From an uncultured Clostridia bacterium (GTDB taxonomy: Bacteria; Bacillota; Clostridia; TANB77; CAG-508), in NCBI GenBank assembly GCA_904419095.1, contig CAJFQT010000027.1:1-14917 (forward strand): 14,917 bases of DNA. The letters run 5' to 3'. The position numbers and the translations under genes are program-made. The notes below the pieces were generated by a model that was given only the letters and a program-made list of their open reading frames with translations, was not told the DNA's origin and ran no database searches. Each line of letters begins with the position of its first letter. Position 1 is the stretch's first letter. Positions 6,735 to 13,262 of the stretch are shown here, in pieces.

Positions 6735-6781
6735 AATCCCTAAAATAGGGATTTTGAGGTCCGTCCCTCAATCCCTATTTT
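6735..6781 (-). terminator. Hairpin with three AATCCCTA units overlapping the spoIIQ stop codon
   Basis: AAAATAGGGATT (6742-6753) pairs perfectly with AATCCCTATTTT (6770-6781). Inside, GAGG (6756-6759) pairs with CCTC (6766-6769) across a 2-nt bulge, with a 6-nt loop. A third copy, AATCCCTA at 6735-6742, can pair instead with TAGGGATT at 6746-6753. The spoIIQ stop (TAG, 6775-6777) lies inside the stem. The uridine run after the stem is short (TTTT, then AGGG), so it may be a terminator, a 3'-end stabiliser or a small interspersed palindrome. Confidence 0.55.
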
Positions 6782-7662
6782 AAATAAATACTTGGGTCAA
6801 CTGCTACAGAGTCTTTTAATATTTCAAAATGTAAATGCGGTTCATCAGCTATTTCAAATGCTGCTGTATTTCCTACTGTACCTAATGATTGACCTTTTTC
6901 TACATTTTCTCCTTCTACTACAAATTCTGATGTTAGTAAGTTAGAATATACTGTTTGAAAACCATTTTGATGTTCTATTACTATTGTTAAACCATATCTT
7001 GGGTCATTTTTTATGCTTTTTACCATTCCAGCTTCTGCTGCTTTTACTACTGTTGTTTTTTCTGCTTTTATGTCTATTCCTGTATGTGTCGTCCACTCCT
7101 CTAATGTGTTTGAATATATTAAATTATCTTGTGCAAATTCTTTTACTATTTCTCCTTCTACTGGTTTTGAAAAGCTTATTTCTGCTTGCTTAGTTTCAGA
7201 TTTATTGGCATTTGAATCAGAGCTTGTATTATTATTTGAATTACTTGAATTGTTTGAATTCTGTGTGCTTGAGTTTGTATTACTTGCATTAGAAGTAGAA
7301 TCTGAACTTGTATTTGTATTTGTACTTATTGCTGTATTATTTGTTGCATTACTTGTCGTATTCTCTGTCATATTAGTAAAATTAGTGTTACTTGTACTAT
7401 TTAGTTCATTACTTGCTTCATTTACTGTCTTTCCCATTTCTGTAGAAACGCTTGTCGTATTGTTTGAATTATTGTTACTATTTTGCATTAAATCTGCAAA
7501 TTGCTCACTACTTAAAGATTCTTCTTTTACTTTATCATTTAAACTTTTACTATATATTAAAAGTCCTAACACTATAATTGCTAATATCCCAACACCAATA
7601 CTTGCATATTTAATAATTTTCATATTCATATCATCATCTAAAAATCCTCTATTTCTTCTCAT
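6775..7662 (-). CDS. spoIIQ: SpoIIQ-like forespore LytM/M23 protein
   Basis: This 295-aa protein has a short cytoplasmic N-terminus, one transmembrane helix (about 17-37), a Ser/Asn/Thr-rich low-complexity linker (about 60-160) and an M23/LytM domain (about 165-295). The zinc ligands are present: His193 and Asp197 in HTGID, and His276/His278 in HLH. The position that in active M23 enzymes is His in a Y-x-H-L motif is Asn241 (YSNL), so hydrolase activity is doubtful. In sporulation SpoIIQ is inserted in the forespore membrane, binds SpoIIIAH in the mother-cell membrane and supports engulfment and the feeding channel. Assignment as SpoIIQ rests on its position directly after spoIID, the membrane-anchored LytM architecture and the sigma-F promoter. 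I chose the ATG at 7662 because GGAGGAGG lies just upstream; the in-frame ATG at 7677 immediately precedes that Shine-Dalgarno sequence. Confidence 0.88.
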   Translation of the reverse strand: MRRNRGFLDDDMNMKIIKYASIGVGILAIIVLGLLIYSKSLNDKVKEESLSSEQFADLMQNSNNNSNNTTSVSTEMGKTVNEASNELNSTSNTNFTNMTENTTSNATNNTAISTNTNTSSDSTSNASNTNSSTQNSNNSSNSNNNTSSDSNANKSETKQAEISFSKPVEGEIVKEFAQDNLIYSNTLEEWTTHTGIDIKAEKTTVVKAAEAGMVKSIKNDPRYGLTIVIEHQNGFQTVYSNLLTSEFVVEGENVEKGQSLGTVGNTAAFEIADEPHLHFEILKDSVAVDPSIYLK

Positions 7663-7694
7663 AAAATCCTCCTCCATATTTTTTTGTTATTTAA

Positions 7695-7722
7695 ATTATT
7701 TCCCTATTTTTGAAATTTATAC
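7695..7722 (-). promoter_or_regulatory. Sigma-F (or sigma-G) promoter of spoIIQ
   Basis: On the minus strand GTATA (7722-7718) is followed by 14 bp and GGAAATAAT (7703-7695). This fits the forespore consensus GYWTA - N15 - GGNNANANT, with the spacer one base short. It lies between the spoIID terminator and the spoIIQ ribosome binding site and gives a leader of about 25 nt. Confidence 0.65.
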
Positions 7723-7737
7723 TTATTTTTACCAAAA

Positions 7738-7763
7738 AAGAAGATATATTTTTATATCTTCTT
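7738..7763 (-). terminator. Terminator of spoIID
   Basis: Perfect 11-bp arms AAGAAGATATA (7738-7748) and TATATCTTCTT (7753-7763) enclose a 4-nt loop. The minus-strand RNA continues into a run of six uridines. The stem begins 4 nt after the spoIID stop codon. Confidence 0.85.
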
Positions 7764-7767
7764 AACA

Positions 7768-8787
7768 TCATACAATATCATTAACTTCCTTAATTTCTAC
7801 ATCTGTATAGAAATGATGAATTATCTCTTCTGCAGTACTCCCTTGTTTTGCCATACTATCAGCTCCTGTTTGACTCATTCCAACTCCATGGCCATATCCT
7901 TTAACAGAAAATTTGATATTTCCATTTTCCTGAGCAATTGTAAAATTTGCAGATCTTAATCCAAGGAGAGTTCTTGTTTCCACTCCTGACAAATTATGAT
8001 TTCCAAATTTTACTGTTTTTACCCTATCTCCATTTGTATATTCTAATATTTTTATATCTTCGATATTTGAAAAATCTATAGTTATATCAGCATACTTAGT
8101 TTTTAATTTATCAATTAACTCTTGCCCTGATAAAATAACTTCTGATGCATACTGAGTATACGCATCCTCTCCTGATGTTTCGACAGTTTGAAGATACGGA
8201 TATCCACTTCCTCCCCATACATTTACAGGCTCCTCAGTTTTTCCTCCACTATTTGAATGGAAAAAAGCATTTATTGGCTCATTTTGATATGTGATTATTT
8301 TTTCTTTTGTACTATTTACTGCATCCTCAATCTTTTTCCAATTACTCTCTCTTAAATTCTCATCCCATCTTGCTAATCTATCTTCTTTACTAATCCAAGC
8401 CTGACAACAGCTTGAAGAATCACAAATATCTGCATTTTCATGTTTCCTATTATTTATTTTATAAATAGTATATGTTCTAGCAACAATAGCCTGAGCTTTC
8501 AAAGCCTCTATATCAAAATCAGCTGGCATTTCAGCAGAAACTACATTGCATAAATAACTATCAATTGCAACATCTTCTACAACTCCTGTTTCCAAATGCA
8601 AAAGTTTGATTGTTCCATATTTTTCATAATTATACGGTTCTTCACTACTTTCTTCATTACTTATTTCTATATCATTAACAACATTATCATTAGTAGTAGT
8701 AACCTCTTTATCTTTTTTAGTAAATAAAATAGGAAGAATAAAACAAACAAAAATAAATCCAAAAAAATATATTAAAATTTTTTTCAT
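7768..8787 (-). CDS. spoIID: SpoIID, stage II sporulation lytic transglycosylase
   Basis: This 339-aa protein has an N-terminal membrane anchor (about residues 3-22), a short acidic linker and a SpoIID/LytB domain (about 58-335). SpoIID cuts glycan strands of septal peptidoglycan during engulfment, working with SpoIIM and SpoIIP. Visible family blocks are SAEMPADFD (Glu86, equivalent to the catalytic Glu), ALKAQAIVARTYTIY, FHSNSGGKTEEPVNVWGG and GYGHGVGMSQTGAD near the C-terminus. The CDSSSCCQ segment (Cys122, Cys127, Cys128) lies where homologues carry Cys and His-Cys residues that bind zinc in the C. difficile enzyme. I start at the ATG at 8787; a GTG four codons upstream is less likely because it lies inside the weak Shine-Dalgarno region (GTGAAG). 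The 175-bp upstream gap shows no convincing sigma-E promoter and no terminator after sigF. Confidence 0.95.
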   Translation of the reverse strand: MKKILIYFFGFIFVCFILPILFTKKDKEVTTTNDNVVNDIEISNEESSEEPYNYEKYGTIKLLHLETGVVEDVAIDSYLCNVVSAEMPADFDIEALKAQAIVARTYTIYKINNRKHENADICDSSSCCQAWISKEDRLARWDENLRESNWKKIEDAVNSTKEKIITYQNEPINAFFHSNSGGKTEEPVNVWGGSGYPYLQTVETSGEDAYTQYASEVILSGQELIDKLKTKYADITIDFSNIEDIKILEYTNGDRVKTVKFGNHNLSGVETRTLLGLRSANFTIAQENGNIKFSVKGYGHGVGMSQTGADSMAKQGSTAEEIIHHFYTDVEIKEVNDIV

Positions 8788-8962
8788 TCCAATCTTCACT
8801 TTCTAATTAAACTATATTTTTTATTTTTAAATTCAAACTTTCTCATCTACTTTTCACTTTATTTTATCTAATTATATATTTCTCTTATATTGTAGATTTA
8901 GCTTAATTACCTATTACTCACTACTAGAAGACAAATATAACTATGAATTTAACTATAATTTT

Positions 8963-9697
8963 TCAACTAGCTTTGCCTATTAACTTATATCTTAGTTTCT
9001 GCAAAACACGTTTCTCAATTCTAGAAACCTGCACTTGGCTAATTCCTAAAATATTAGCAACTTGTGACTGAGTTTTTTCTTTAAAAAATCTTAAAAGAAT
9101 AATTTCCCTATCTTTTTTATCTAAACCTTCAATTAACTCTTTAACAACAATTTTATTAGTAATTAACTCTTCCTCATCTTTTCCAGTAGAAATCCTCTCA
9201 ATTAAACCAATATTTTTGTCTCCATTATCTTTAGTCTTATTGCCCTCTATTGATTCTATAGGTAATCCAGACTCCAAAGCAATTGCCACATCCTCTTTAG
9301 AAACCTTAAGCAGTTTTGCTATTTCTGGAACAGTAATTTCTTTACCCTTATTTAATAAATACTGCCTTTGCAATTCTTTTATTTTTACATATAGTTCCTT
9401 AATACTTCTACTAACCTTAATTGGTCCATCATCTCTGATAAATCTTTTTATTTCTCCAAGTATATATGGAACAGTATATGTAGAAAGTTTAACCTCAAAA
9501 CTTGTATCAAACCTTTTAATAGACTTAATAAATCCCAAGCATCCAACTTGATATAAATCTTGCAATTCATAGCCTCTATTAGAAAATCTTTTAACAATGC
9601 TCCATATTAAACCACTATTCTGCCTAATTAATCTATCAAGTTCGAATCTATCACCATCTTGAGCTCTTTTTATAGACTGATTATCATTTTCATACAT
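8963..9697 (-). CDS. sigF: RNA polymerase sigma-F factor (SpoIIAC)
   Basis: This 244-aa sigma-70-family factor is the first forespore-specific sigma. Region 2 spans about residues 20-90 and includes ELQDLYQVGCLGFIKSIKRF and the DNA-melting stretch FEVKLSTYTVPYILGEIKRF. Region 3 (about 100-150) follows, and region 4 (about 185-238) ends with the helix-turn-helix TQSQVANILGISQVQVSRIE. Length is close to the 255 aa of the B. subtilis protein. It is the last gene of spoIIAA-spoIIAB-sigF, 15 nt after spoIIAB, with AGGGG 8 nt before the ATG. It is held inactive by SpoIIAB in the predivisional and mother cell and released in the forespore after SpoIIE dephosphorylates SpoIIAA. There is no clear terminator downstream, so transcription may continue into spoIID. 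Confidence 0.97.
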   Translation of the reverse strand: MYENDNQSIKRAQDGDRFELDRLIRQNSGLIWSIVKRFSNRGYELQDLYQVGCLGFIKSIKRFDTSFEVKLSTYTVPYILGEIKRFIRDDGPIKVSRSIKELYVKIKELQRQYLLNKGKEITVPEIAKLLKVSKEDVAIALESGLPIESIEGNKTKDNGDKNIGLIERISTGKDEEELITNKIVVKELIEGLDKKDREIILLRFFKEKTQSQVANILGISQVQVSRIEKRVLQKLRYKLIGKAS

Positions 9698-9712
9698 AAT
9701 ATTAACCCCTAA

Positions 9713-10195
9713 TTAATCTTTTGTAATAAAATCCATTTCTTCAACATCATTTTCTATTTCATCTTCTTTTTTTATTTTCTTACTCATAGTTACTTTAGTT
9801 CCTAATCCTACAACAGACTCTATTTCCATACTATCCATAAAACTTTCCATAATAGTAAATCCCATACCAGATCTTTCCAAATTTGGTTTTGTTGTATACA
9901 AAGGTTCTTTAGCCATTTCTATGTTTTCAATTCCTTTTCCATGATCTGATATTTCTATAATAACTTCATTGTCCTTTAATTTTGCAGACATTTTTACAAT
10001 TCCAATTCTATTTTCATATGCATGAATGATACAATTAGTAACAGCTTCTGAAACAGCTGTTTTTATATCTGCTAGTTCCTCTATTGTTGGATCTAATTGA
10101 GCAGCAAAAGCTGCTATTGTAATTCTTGCAAATGATTCGTTTGAAGACTTACTAATAAACTCTAAATTCATTTCATTATCAATATGATCTTTCAT
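9713..10195 (-). CDS. spoIIAB: SpoIIAB, anti-sigma F factor and SpoIIAA kinase
   Basis: This 160-aa GHKL-fold ATPase binds SigF and phosphorylates SpoIIAA. The N-box is SEAVTNCIIHAY (Glu50, Asn54), the G1 box is SDHGKGI (about 83-89), and the G2 region is RSGMGFTIMESFMD (about 108-121) after the ATP-lid stretch EPLYTTKPNLE. The opening MKDHIDNEMNLEF aligns with the B. subtilis start MKNEMHLEF, supporting the ATG at 10195; an in-frame TAA lies two codons upstream. The protein carries an acidic C-terminal tail (about 140-160), longer than the usual 146 aa. Its only good Shine-Dalgarno sequence (AAGGAGG) is 32 nt from the ATG, separated by a possible hairpin (listed separately). Confidence 0.97.
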   Translation of the reverse strand: MKDHIDNEMNLEFISKSSNESFARITIAAFAAQLDPTIEELADIKTAVSEAVTNCIIHAYENRIGIVKMSAKLKDNEVIIEISDHGKGIENIEMAKEPLYTTKPNLERSGMGFTIMESFMDSMEIESVVGLGTKVTMSKKIKKEDEIENDVEEMDFITKD

Positions 10196-10204
10196 AATTT
10201 ATGC

Positions 10205-10234
10205 TGTGCCAATCTTTTTTAGCACATCCTCCTT
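10205..10234 (-). promoter_or_regulatory. Distant spoIIAB Shine-Dalgarno with intervening hairpin
   Basis: AAGGAGG (10234-10228) is 32 nt from the spoIIAB ATG, well outside the usual 5-10 nt. Between them TGTGC (10226-10222) can pair with GCACA (10209-10205). Folding would leave about 10 unpaired nucleotides between Shine-Dalgarno and start. The stem is only 5 bp with a 12-nt loop, so this is a suggestion. Confidence 0.4.
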
Positions 10235-10256
10235 TTCTTATTTCTCACAAAACTCA

Positions 10257-10586
10257 CTATTGCAATGCACTTTCTTGTAAGTCTATAACAGGTATAAGTT
10301 TCAAAATTCCACTCATATCAAAAATTTTCTGAACACTTGGAGTTAAATTAGTAACATCTAATTCCGCCCCAAGCATATTTGCAAACTTATATCTACCTAT
10401 AATAAAACCTATTCCTGCACTGTCCATGAAAGTAACACTATCAAAGTCAAATACAACCTTTTTAGGCATATATCTTTCAATTTCATAATCTGCACTCCTC
10501 CTCATCTTTTGAACACTATAATCATCAATTTCTTCCGAAATCTTAAAAACAAGTAGCTTGTCCTTTTCATAGAACCTAATATCCAT
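10257..10586 (-). CDS. spoIIAA: SpoIIAA, anti-anti-sigma F factor (STAS domain)
   Basis: This 109-aa single STAS-domain protein is the usual family size (about 116). Ser56 in TFMDSAGIGFIIGRY is the conserved serine phosphorylated by SpoIIAB and dephosphorylated by SpoIIE. Unphosphorylated SpoIIAA displaces SigF from SpoIIAB. It is the first gene of the tricistronic spoIIA operon, with a GAAGGGAAG ribosome binding region before the ATG at 10586 and a leader of about 38 nt. The gap to spoIIAB is 61 nt, longer than is common for this operon. Confidence 0.97.
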   Translation of the reverse strand: MDIRFYEKDKLLVFKISEEIDDYSVQKMRRSADYEIERYMPKKVVFDFDSVTFMDSAGIGFIIGRYKFANMLGAELDVTNLTPSVQKIFDMSGILKLIPVIDLQESALQ

Positions 10587-10630
10587 ACAAATCTTCCCTT
10601 CTTCATCATTTGATGATATTAATTAAATAT

Positions 10631-10659
10631 ATTATAAGACTATTTACATTATTTTCCAA
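10631..10659 (-). promoter_or_regulatory. spoIIA operon promoter, sigma-A-like
   Basis: TTGGAA (10659-10654), a 17-bp spacer and a perfect TATAAT (10636-10631) on the minus strand. In B. subtilis this operon is read by sigma-H (AGGAWWT / GAAT). Here the GGAAAAT part resembles a sigma-H -35, but no GAAT follows, so a sigma-A-type promoter activated by Spo0A fits better. Confidence 0.6.
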
Positions 10660-10665
10660 TAGCAA

Positions 10666-10718
10666 AAAAGAAGAAGTTTTGTCGAAATATAAGAACTTTT
10701 CGACAAACTTCTTCTTTT
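10666..10718 (-). terminator. Terminator of the scpA-ytfJ operon
   Basis: Arms 10666-10687 and 10698-10718 pair along 21 bp with one bulged T (10677) around a 10-nt loop; the core is AAGAAGAAGTTT plus GTCGAAA. In the minus-strand RNA the 3' arm runs into TTCTTTTTTG. It lies 70 nt after the ytfJ stop and directly upstream of the spoIIA promoter. Confidence 0.85.
10679..10706. promoter_or_regulatory. Pair of inverted Spo0A boxes upstream of spoIIA
   Basis: TTGTCGAA at 10679-10686 on the plus strand and at 10706-10699 on the minus strand each contain a perfect 0A box (TGTCGAA). They are centred about 23 and 43 bp upstream of the spoIIA -35 element, in the region where Spo0A activates spoIIA in Bacillus. 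They are also the inner part of the terminator stem. Confidence 0.6.
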
Positions 10719-10787
10719 CACTTAAGATAACTTTTGCTGGCAATTAACTCCAAGTTTAGGCACAAACAAATTTACAAAACTAATTTT

Positions 10788-11342
10788 CTATTCATCCTCC
10801 ATCTGATCATACTCAAACTCATAAGTAGTCTCAACTTTACTTTCGGGCTTTTTCACATCTTTTTTTACAACATTCTCCTTACTACTGTTTTCCTTAATCT
10901 GATTAATAATTTCATCTGTTTGTTCCTTCTTACACTTCATATGTTTATTCATCATACAATTTACTTTTTCCATCAAATCAGGAACATAATCAAGCAACTT
11001 ATCCACACAAGAAGAATGATTAACAGGCATCAATCTAACATTATCTTCAGTAATAACTAAAAAAGCAACTGGATTAATAGAAACTCCTGCACCTGCACCT
11101 CCACCAAAAGGTAATCTATACTGGATTGCCTCCTCTTTATCCACCTTTTTATACTCATCAACTGTTTCACCTTTAAATTCACTACCACCTGCTGCAAAGC
11201 CAAAAGACACTTTTGAAATTGGAATAATAACAATATTATTTGAAGTCTCAATTGGTTCTCCTATAATAGTATTTACATCTATCATATCTTGAATGCTATT
11301 CATAGCTGTAGTCATAAGGCCTTCTATTGGATGTTCGCTCAT
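10788..11342 (-). CDS. ytfJ: YtfJ/GerW-family sporulation protein
   Basis: This 184-aa protein belongs to the YtfJ (GerW) family, small soluble proteins linked to spore formation and germination in Bacillus; their biochemical activity is not known. The diagnostic part is the N-terminal 130 residues: PIEGLMTTAMNSIQDMIDVN, then IGEPIET, ISKVSFGFAAGGSEF, the glycine-rich LPFGGGAGAGVSINPVAFLV and a VRLMPV segment. The last 55 residues are a charged, Lys/Glu-rich tail that is variable in the family. I start at the ATG at 11342, placed 6 nt after AAAGGTG; a GTG three codons upstream is part of that ribosome binding site. It is the last gene of the operon and overlaps the end of the DUF2953 gene by 47 nt. 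Confidence 0.93.
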   Translation of the reverse strand: MSEHPIEGLMTTAMNSIQDMIDVNTIIGEPIETSNNIVIIPISKVSFGFAAGGSEFKGETVDEYKKVDKEEAIQYRLPFGGGAGAGVSINPVAFLVITEDNVRLMPVNHSSCVDKLLDYVPDLMEKVNCMMNKHMKCKKEQTDEIINQIKENSSKENVVKKDVKKPESKVETTYEFEYDQMEDE

Positions 11343-11934
11343 AACTTTCACCTTTCCTTTCTTTTCTTAACATACATATTGTATCTATAATATGTATCAG
11401 TTTTATTTCAAATATACCTTCAAATTGGAAATTAAAAATATTTTTATCAATAAAAAGAGGTTGTATTTTAAACTTTGATGAATATATTTTTTCCAAATAT
11501 TTTTTAAAAAATAAAGTTATAAAAGTACTCAAAATAGGAATTAAAAAAGCTGTAAAAGCTGCATTTTCTGTTCCTAGCTCAATGTATAGCTTAACATCTT
11601 TAATGTTAAAGTTTATTTTTTTTGCTATATTTAACATTTTTCTATCAATATCATTTTCATTGTTAATAATCTCTTTGTTTAGTTTCTCTATCCTACTTTT
11701 ATATTTTTTCTTTAAAGCTAATTTTCGTAATTTTTCTTCATCTATGGGGATTTTTACTATATGTATCTTTTCAAAAACATATATATAAATAAAAATTTTA
11801 TAATTTGAATCTATATATTTACCTCTAATTTTTTTGGAGCTAATTCTAAAATTATCTACTTTTACTTCAATTTTCAATGTTAATATAGATAAAACTAGAA
11901 ATAGAAAAGTGAGCATAATAAAAAGAAAAACCAA
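11296..11934 (-). CDS. ytfI: DUF2953 (YtfI-like) membrane protein
   Basis: This 212-aa protein begins with a strongly hydrophobic helix (about residues 1-18), followed by a mostly beta/charged region with a Lys/Arg-rich centre and a second hydrophobic stretch (about 128-145: AAFTAFLIPILSTFITLFF), then IQPLFIDKN and FEGIFEIKLIHIIDTI. That layout and its place directly upstream of ytfJ match the ytfI-ytfJ pair of Bacillus (DUF2953), whose function is unknown. The most likely start is TTG at 11934, six nt after AGAGGTG; the GTG at 11943 lies inside that Shine-Dalgarno sequence. The C-terminal 15 or so residues (RTSNRRPYDYSYE) are encoded in the overlap with the ytfJ start and are probably poorly conserved. 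Confidence 0.8.
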   Translation of the reverse strand: MVFLFIMLTFLFLVLSILTLKIEVKVDNFRISSKKIRGKYIDSNYKIFIYIYVFEKIHIVKIPIDEEKLRKLALKKKYKSRIEKLNKEIINNENDIDRKMLNIAKKINFNIKDVKLYIELGTENAAFTAFLIPILSTFITLFFKKYLEKIYSSKFKIQPLFIDKNIFNFQFEGIFEIKLIHIIDTICMLRKERKGESYERTSNRRPYDYSYE

Positions 11935-12014
11935 TATTTTCACCTCTTTTCGGTTTAATATTAGTTTTTCCTTTTTTTCTTATTTTAAACAAATTTTACT
12001 TTAAAGTTTTGAGA

Positions 12015-12770
12015 TTAACTTATCTTTTTTCTTTTTTCTACATATATATCTCCAAATAGTTCTTCTTGATTTGTTTGAACTTTATCTCTTCTCGATAACT
12101 CAAGAAGTCCACTAAAAGCTGTTACAACTTCTTGTTTATCTCTTGATTTTAGAGAAAATAATTTGTTAAATATAAATCTTTTTTGCTTTATTAAAACTTT
12201 AAACATTTCTTTTACTTTATCTGCTACTGTGTAATTCTCAACAAGTGCAATTTTTTCGATATTTTTCGCATCTTTATTTAATCTAACACTAGTTCTTTCT
12301 ACTAGATTTTGATATAAATCTGGTATAATTTTATTGTCATATTTTGTTTCTAATTCTTGTTTTGGCAATAATATATTTTCTTGATGTTTAAATATTCTAT
12401 TTGAATATATATTATATCTTTCTTTAAATACTTGGCTAATACTTTTATATTTTTTATATTCAATAATTCTTTTTATAAGTTCTTCTTCTGTAAGTTCTTC
12501 TTCTGCATCTTCTTGCTTTGGTAGTAAATTCTTTGATTTTAAATATAATAATGTTGATGCCATTACTAGAAACTCACTTGCTATTTCTAAATTCATTTTT
12601 TCCATTTCTTCTATATATTCAATATATTGGTCTGTTATTTGTGTTAGATTTATTTCTTCAATTTTCATTTTGTTTTTTTCAATAAGATATAATAATAAAT
12701 CAATAGGTCCTTCAAAATTATCTATTTTTATTTCATATTTCTTAGTCTCTAATGTTAGTATTCCAGGCAT
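12015..12770 (-). CDS. scpA: ScpA, kleisin subunit of the SMC-ScpAB condensin
   Basis: This 251-aa ScpA bridges the SMC heads and binds ScpB to organise and segregate the chromosome. Hallmarks are the N-terminal YEIKIDNFEGPIDLLLYLIE (about residues 12-31), INLTQITDQYIEYIEEM (about 40-56) and ASEFLVMASTLLYLKSKNLL (about 64-83), which form the SMC-neck-binding helical bundle. An acidic linker follows, then the C-terminal winged-helix around FSLKSRDKQEVVTAFSGLLEL. Length is normal. Its ATG overlaps the stop codon of the preceding RecX gene by one base (TAATG), so the two should be translationally coupled. scpB, usually the next gene, is absent here and must be elsewhere. Confidence 0.96.
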   Translation of the reverse strand: MPGILTLETKKYEIKIDNFEGPIDLLLYLIEKNKMKIEEINLTQITDQYIEYIEEMEKMNLEIASEFLVMASTLLYLKSKNLLPKQEDAEEELTEEELIKRIIEYKKYKSISQVFKERYNIYSNRIFKHQENILLPKQELETKYDNKIIPDLYQNLVERTSVRLNKDAKNIEKIALVENYTVADKVKEMFKVLIKQKRFIFNKLFSLKSRDKQEVVTAFSGLLELSRRDKVQTNQEELFGDIYVEKRKKIS

Positions 12771-13219
12771 TATTCAATCTCCTCCATTGCTTTATTTACA
12801 CTTTCTAAGCTATAGCCTTTTTTTAATAAATATTGCTTAATTTCATCTGCTTCCATACTTGTGCTTTTTTTGTAGACTATATTATTTGCAGATTTTTGTT
12901 CATACTCTTTTAATTCTTCATAATTTTCTGAAATGTATTCTTCTATTTTGTCTTTTGAAATTCCTTTAGATAATAATTTATATCTTATTTCTCGTATTGA
13001 CAAATTTTTTAAAATGCAAAATTGATTTACTGTTTTTTTAATATATTCATTATCATTAATATATCCTGCATCCTTTAAATATTCAATCACATCATCTAAT
13101 AATTCTTCTTGCATTATTTTTCCAAATTTTGTCCTTACTTCGTTTTCAGTTCTTTTTTTATATAAAATATATTTTAAAACTTTCGTTTTTGCTTCATCAA
13201 ATTCTTCTACTGTGTACAT
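12770..13219 (-). CDS. recX: RecX-family regulatory protein
   Basis: This 149-aa protein has the three-helix-repeat layout of RecX, which limits RecA filament growth. Visible repeats are YTVEEFDEAKTKVLKYILYK with RTENEVRTKFG (about 2-33), 'VIEYLKDAGYINDNEYIKKT' with 'SIREIRYKLLSKGISKDKIE' (about 44-92), and ADEIKQYLLKKGYSLESVNK (about 124-143). At 149 aa it is a compact form. An AAAGGAAG ribosome binding site precedes the ATG at 13219 at a long spacing of about 12 nt. It sits between a cadherin-like membrane protein and scpA. Pairing with the nearby lexA is suggestive of DNA-damage biology, but they are different transcription units. Confidence 0.82.
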   Translation of the reverse strand: MYTVEEFDEAKTKVLKYILYKKRTENEVRTKFGKIMQEELLDDVIEYLKDAGYINDNEYIKKTVNQFCILKNLSIREIRYKLLSKGISKDKIEEYISENYEELKEYEQKSANNIVYKKSTSMEADEIKQYLLKKGYSLESVNKAMEEIE

Positions 13220-13237
13220 TAAATATAAAAACTTCCT

Positions 13238-13258
13238 TTCTAAATTAATGATTTAGAA
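13238..13258. repeat. Short inverted repeat before the recX ribosome binding site
   Basis: TTCTAAAT (13238-13245) and ATTTAGAA (13251-13258) are perfect 8-bp arms with a 5-nt loop in the 43-bp gap after the cadherin-like gene. In the minus-strand RNA the stem ends next to AAGGAAG. It has no uridine run, so a terminator is unlikely; a weak translation-modulating or RNA-processing hairpin is possible. Confidence 0.45.
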
Positions 13259-13262
13259 TATA

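Noticed and set aside
7245..7400. Apparent short tandem repeats in the spoIIQ linker
   Set aside because: They reflect Ser/Asn/Thr codon repetition in a low-complexity linker, with no regular unit or CRISPR-like spacing.
7013..7765. 250-aa plus-strand open frame opposite spoIIQ
   Set aside because: It is the antisense of the Ser/Asn/Thr-rich SpoIIQ gene and has no ribosome binding site; its hydrophobic composition is the complement of the low-complexity linker.
8179..8187. TGTCGAA (Spo0A box) inside spoIID
   Set aside because: A single 7-mer within coding sequence with no promoter next to it; expected by chance.
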